NCBI GenBank assembly: GCA_963800415.1
Contig: CAWDBS010000070.1
Span: forward strand, 1 to 64,000
DNA: 64,000 nucleotides
Reading direction: 5' to 3'
Source of the DNA: Palsa-504 sp963800415
GTDB lineage: Bacteria > Actinomycetota > Actinomycetes > Streptosporangiales > Streptosporangiaceae
Shown: positions 63,140 to 64,000 of the stretch, piece after piece
Layout of the letters: every line of letters begins with the position of its first letter
Position numbering within the stretch: the first letter of the stretch is position 1
Made by a program: the position numbers and the translations under genes
Notes under the pieces: model-generated
Database searches by the model: none
What the model saw: only the letters and a program-made list of their open reading frames with translations
Told to the model about the DNA's origin: nothing

Positions 63140-64000
63140 GCTCTTAACTTAGGTTTTAACCTTTTACGCGGCGGCTGGCGTGTCTGTTTTGTCTGTGTTG
63201 CCGGTTTTCTTCGGGACTGGGTAGCGGGGTGCCGGCCCGCTGGCGGAGCCTTTGGGCCGTCCGGGGCCGGGCCGGGCGGGTTTAGCGACATGGGCGGGGG
63301 TGCCGAGGAGCCTGCGGATGTTTGCAAATCCGCGGCGGACCTGGCCCGGGGTCAGGGGCGGCCGGCCGGTGGCCGGGTTTCCCAGGGGCGGCGCAGGTCG
63401 GCGGCGTGCGGGCGGGCCAGGAGCAGCTGGGCGTAGGCGGCCATGACCAGGCGGACCCACCGGTCGGCTTGCTGGGGGGTGCGGACCTTGGCGGCGGTCA
63501 GGCCGAGGGTGCCCTTGGCGAACTTGAAGGCGTGTTCTTCGTCGAAGCGGGCCAGGTAGGCGCGCCACAGCTCGTCCAGGGAGAGCGGTGCGGGCCCGGC
63601 GTGCCAGAGCCACATGGTCTTGTGCGGGGCGCGGCCGCCGGGCAGGCGGGCGACGATGACGCGGAGCACGGTGCCGCGCAGGACGGGCAGCTCGCCGTCC
63701 CAGCCGGCGAACCAGCCGCGGTCGCCGTGGATCAGCGGGTGGACCTGGTGCCAGGCGCTGACGCGGATGGTGCCGTACCGCGGGGTGTCCGGGAGCATCA
63801 GGGTCTCGTCGGGTTCGGGGTTGGCCTGGCCGGGGTCGTTGTGACAGGTGACCGGCATGCCGTGCTTGCCGGGGCGGCCTGACCGGAAACAATCACCCAC
63901 CAGAGAGCAGCAGCCAGCCACCCTCGGCAGCTTGGCTGCGAGGGCTGCGGGTGACCTGCCTAAATTACGACGGGTAGCGTGACACCTCAGTAAGTGACGG
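63140..64000 (-). mobile_element. Transposon inserted in the integrase, right end outside the window
   Basis: Foreign sequence begins where the integrase frame breaks, with GGTTTTAACCTTTTACGCGG near the edge as the probable terminal repeat. It carries a transposase on the minus strand. The other end and any target duplication are not visible. Confidence 0.6.
63164..63921 (-). pseudogene. Transposase of the NF041680/IS701-like type, C-terminal half, frameshifted
   Basis: Recognisable from RYGTIRVSAWHQVHPLIHGD, HKTMWLWHAGPAPLSLDELW, RAYLARFDEEHAFKFAKGTL and RTPQQADRWVRLVMAAYAQL, the last third of a DDE transposase common in actinomycetes (its Glu is in ARFDEEHAFKF). The end, VRRGFANIRRLLGTPAHVAK with PGPGRPKGSASGPAPRY, is in the next frame; a one-base slip in the GGCCGCCCC stretch near 63365 separates them. 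Before SGRPGKHG the sequence stops resembling the family, so the N-terminal half may be missing even before the window edge. Confidence 0.7.

Noticed and set aside
63352..63380. Programmed frameshift in the end transposase
   Set aside because: The slip site is a GC-rich run like the other apparent indels, with no slippery heptamer or downstream structure evident.

Overview
The window is very GC-rich DNA from a mycelial-type actinomycete. Evidence: uniformly high GC with GC-ending codons, frequent GTG starts, a dnaK-grpE-dnaJ-hspR-clpB operon with HspR-type operators, Actinobacteria-typical families (DUF3151, XRE-DUF5753 with DUF397, DUF1707, NYN) and tRNA-Gly-targeted integrative-element remnants. 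The order Streptosporangiales or a relative is a guess from protein flavour, not a proof.

Layout. 1-14.2 kb is a membrane and ion-transport block: a band-7 protein tail, a badly frameshifted DUF2231-Rieske gene, a KdpE/KdpD-like two-component pair, two KimA-like potassium permeases facing each other (the second frameshifted), a soluble PRC/MgtE-N/CBS protein followed by an NRAMP-type transporter with non-canonical metal-site motifs, and hisC. 14.2-26.5 kb is mostly core metabolism: an FHA protein (frameshifted), then a tight purA-purD-purB-murA-like operon, a DUF3151 gene, class II aldolase, a DedA protein, pyrE, an NYN-domain protein and a repeat protein. 26.5-33.8 kb is the heat-shock operon, with two HAIR operators ahead of dnaK. 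34.2-36.4 kb is a large Fe-S oxidoreductase.

From about 36.4 kb to the end the DNA is accessory. It holds two small genes resembling integrative-element cargo, an XRE/DUF397 pair, tandem repeats, small membrane proteins, a methyltransferase, a STAS-PAS protein and a small-gene pair near two DosR-like palindromes, and then a chain of nested mobile elements. An IS66-family element (45176-50508, 8-bp target duplication) is split by a 3.6-kb serine-recombinase element whose empty site can be rebuilt. Next comes an IR-bounded three-gene transposon (50613-53669; DUF6788, integrase-like protein, DDE transposase). A frameshifted histidine kinase with its LuxR response regulator, three partial tRNA-Gly 3' ends (att-type repeats) and a deleted integrase follow. 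A second IS66 element (58889-61221, 8-bp duplication) carries a lipoprotein-like passenger and splits a gtrA gene. Last is a xis-int pair whose integrase is cut by another transposase running to the window edge.

Many genes, including the essential grpE, show single-base frameshifts, often in GC-rich repeats. Either the sequence has indel errors or decay is widespread; this should colour every pseudogene call below.
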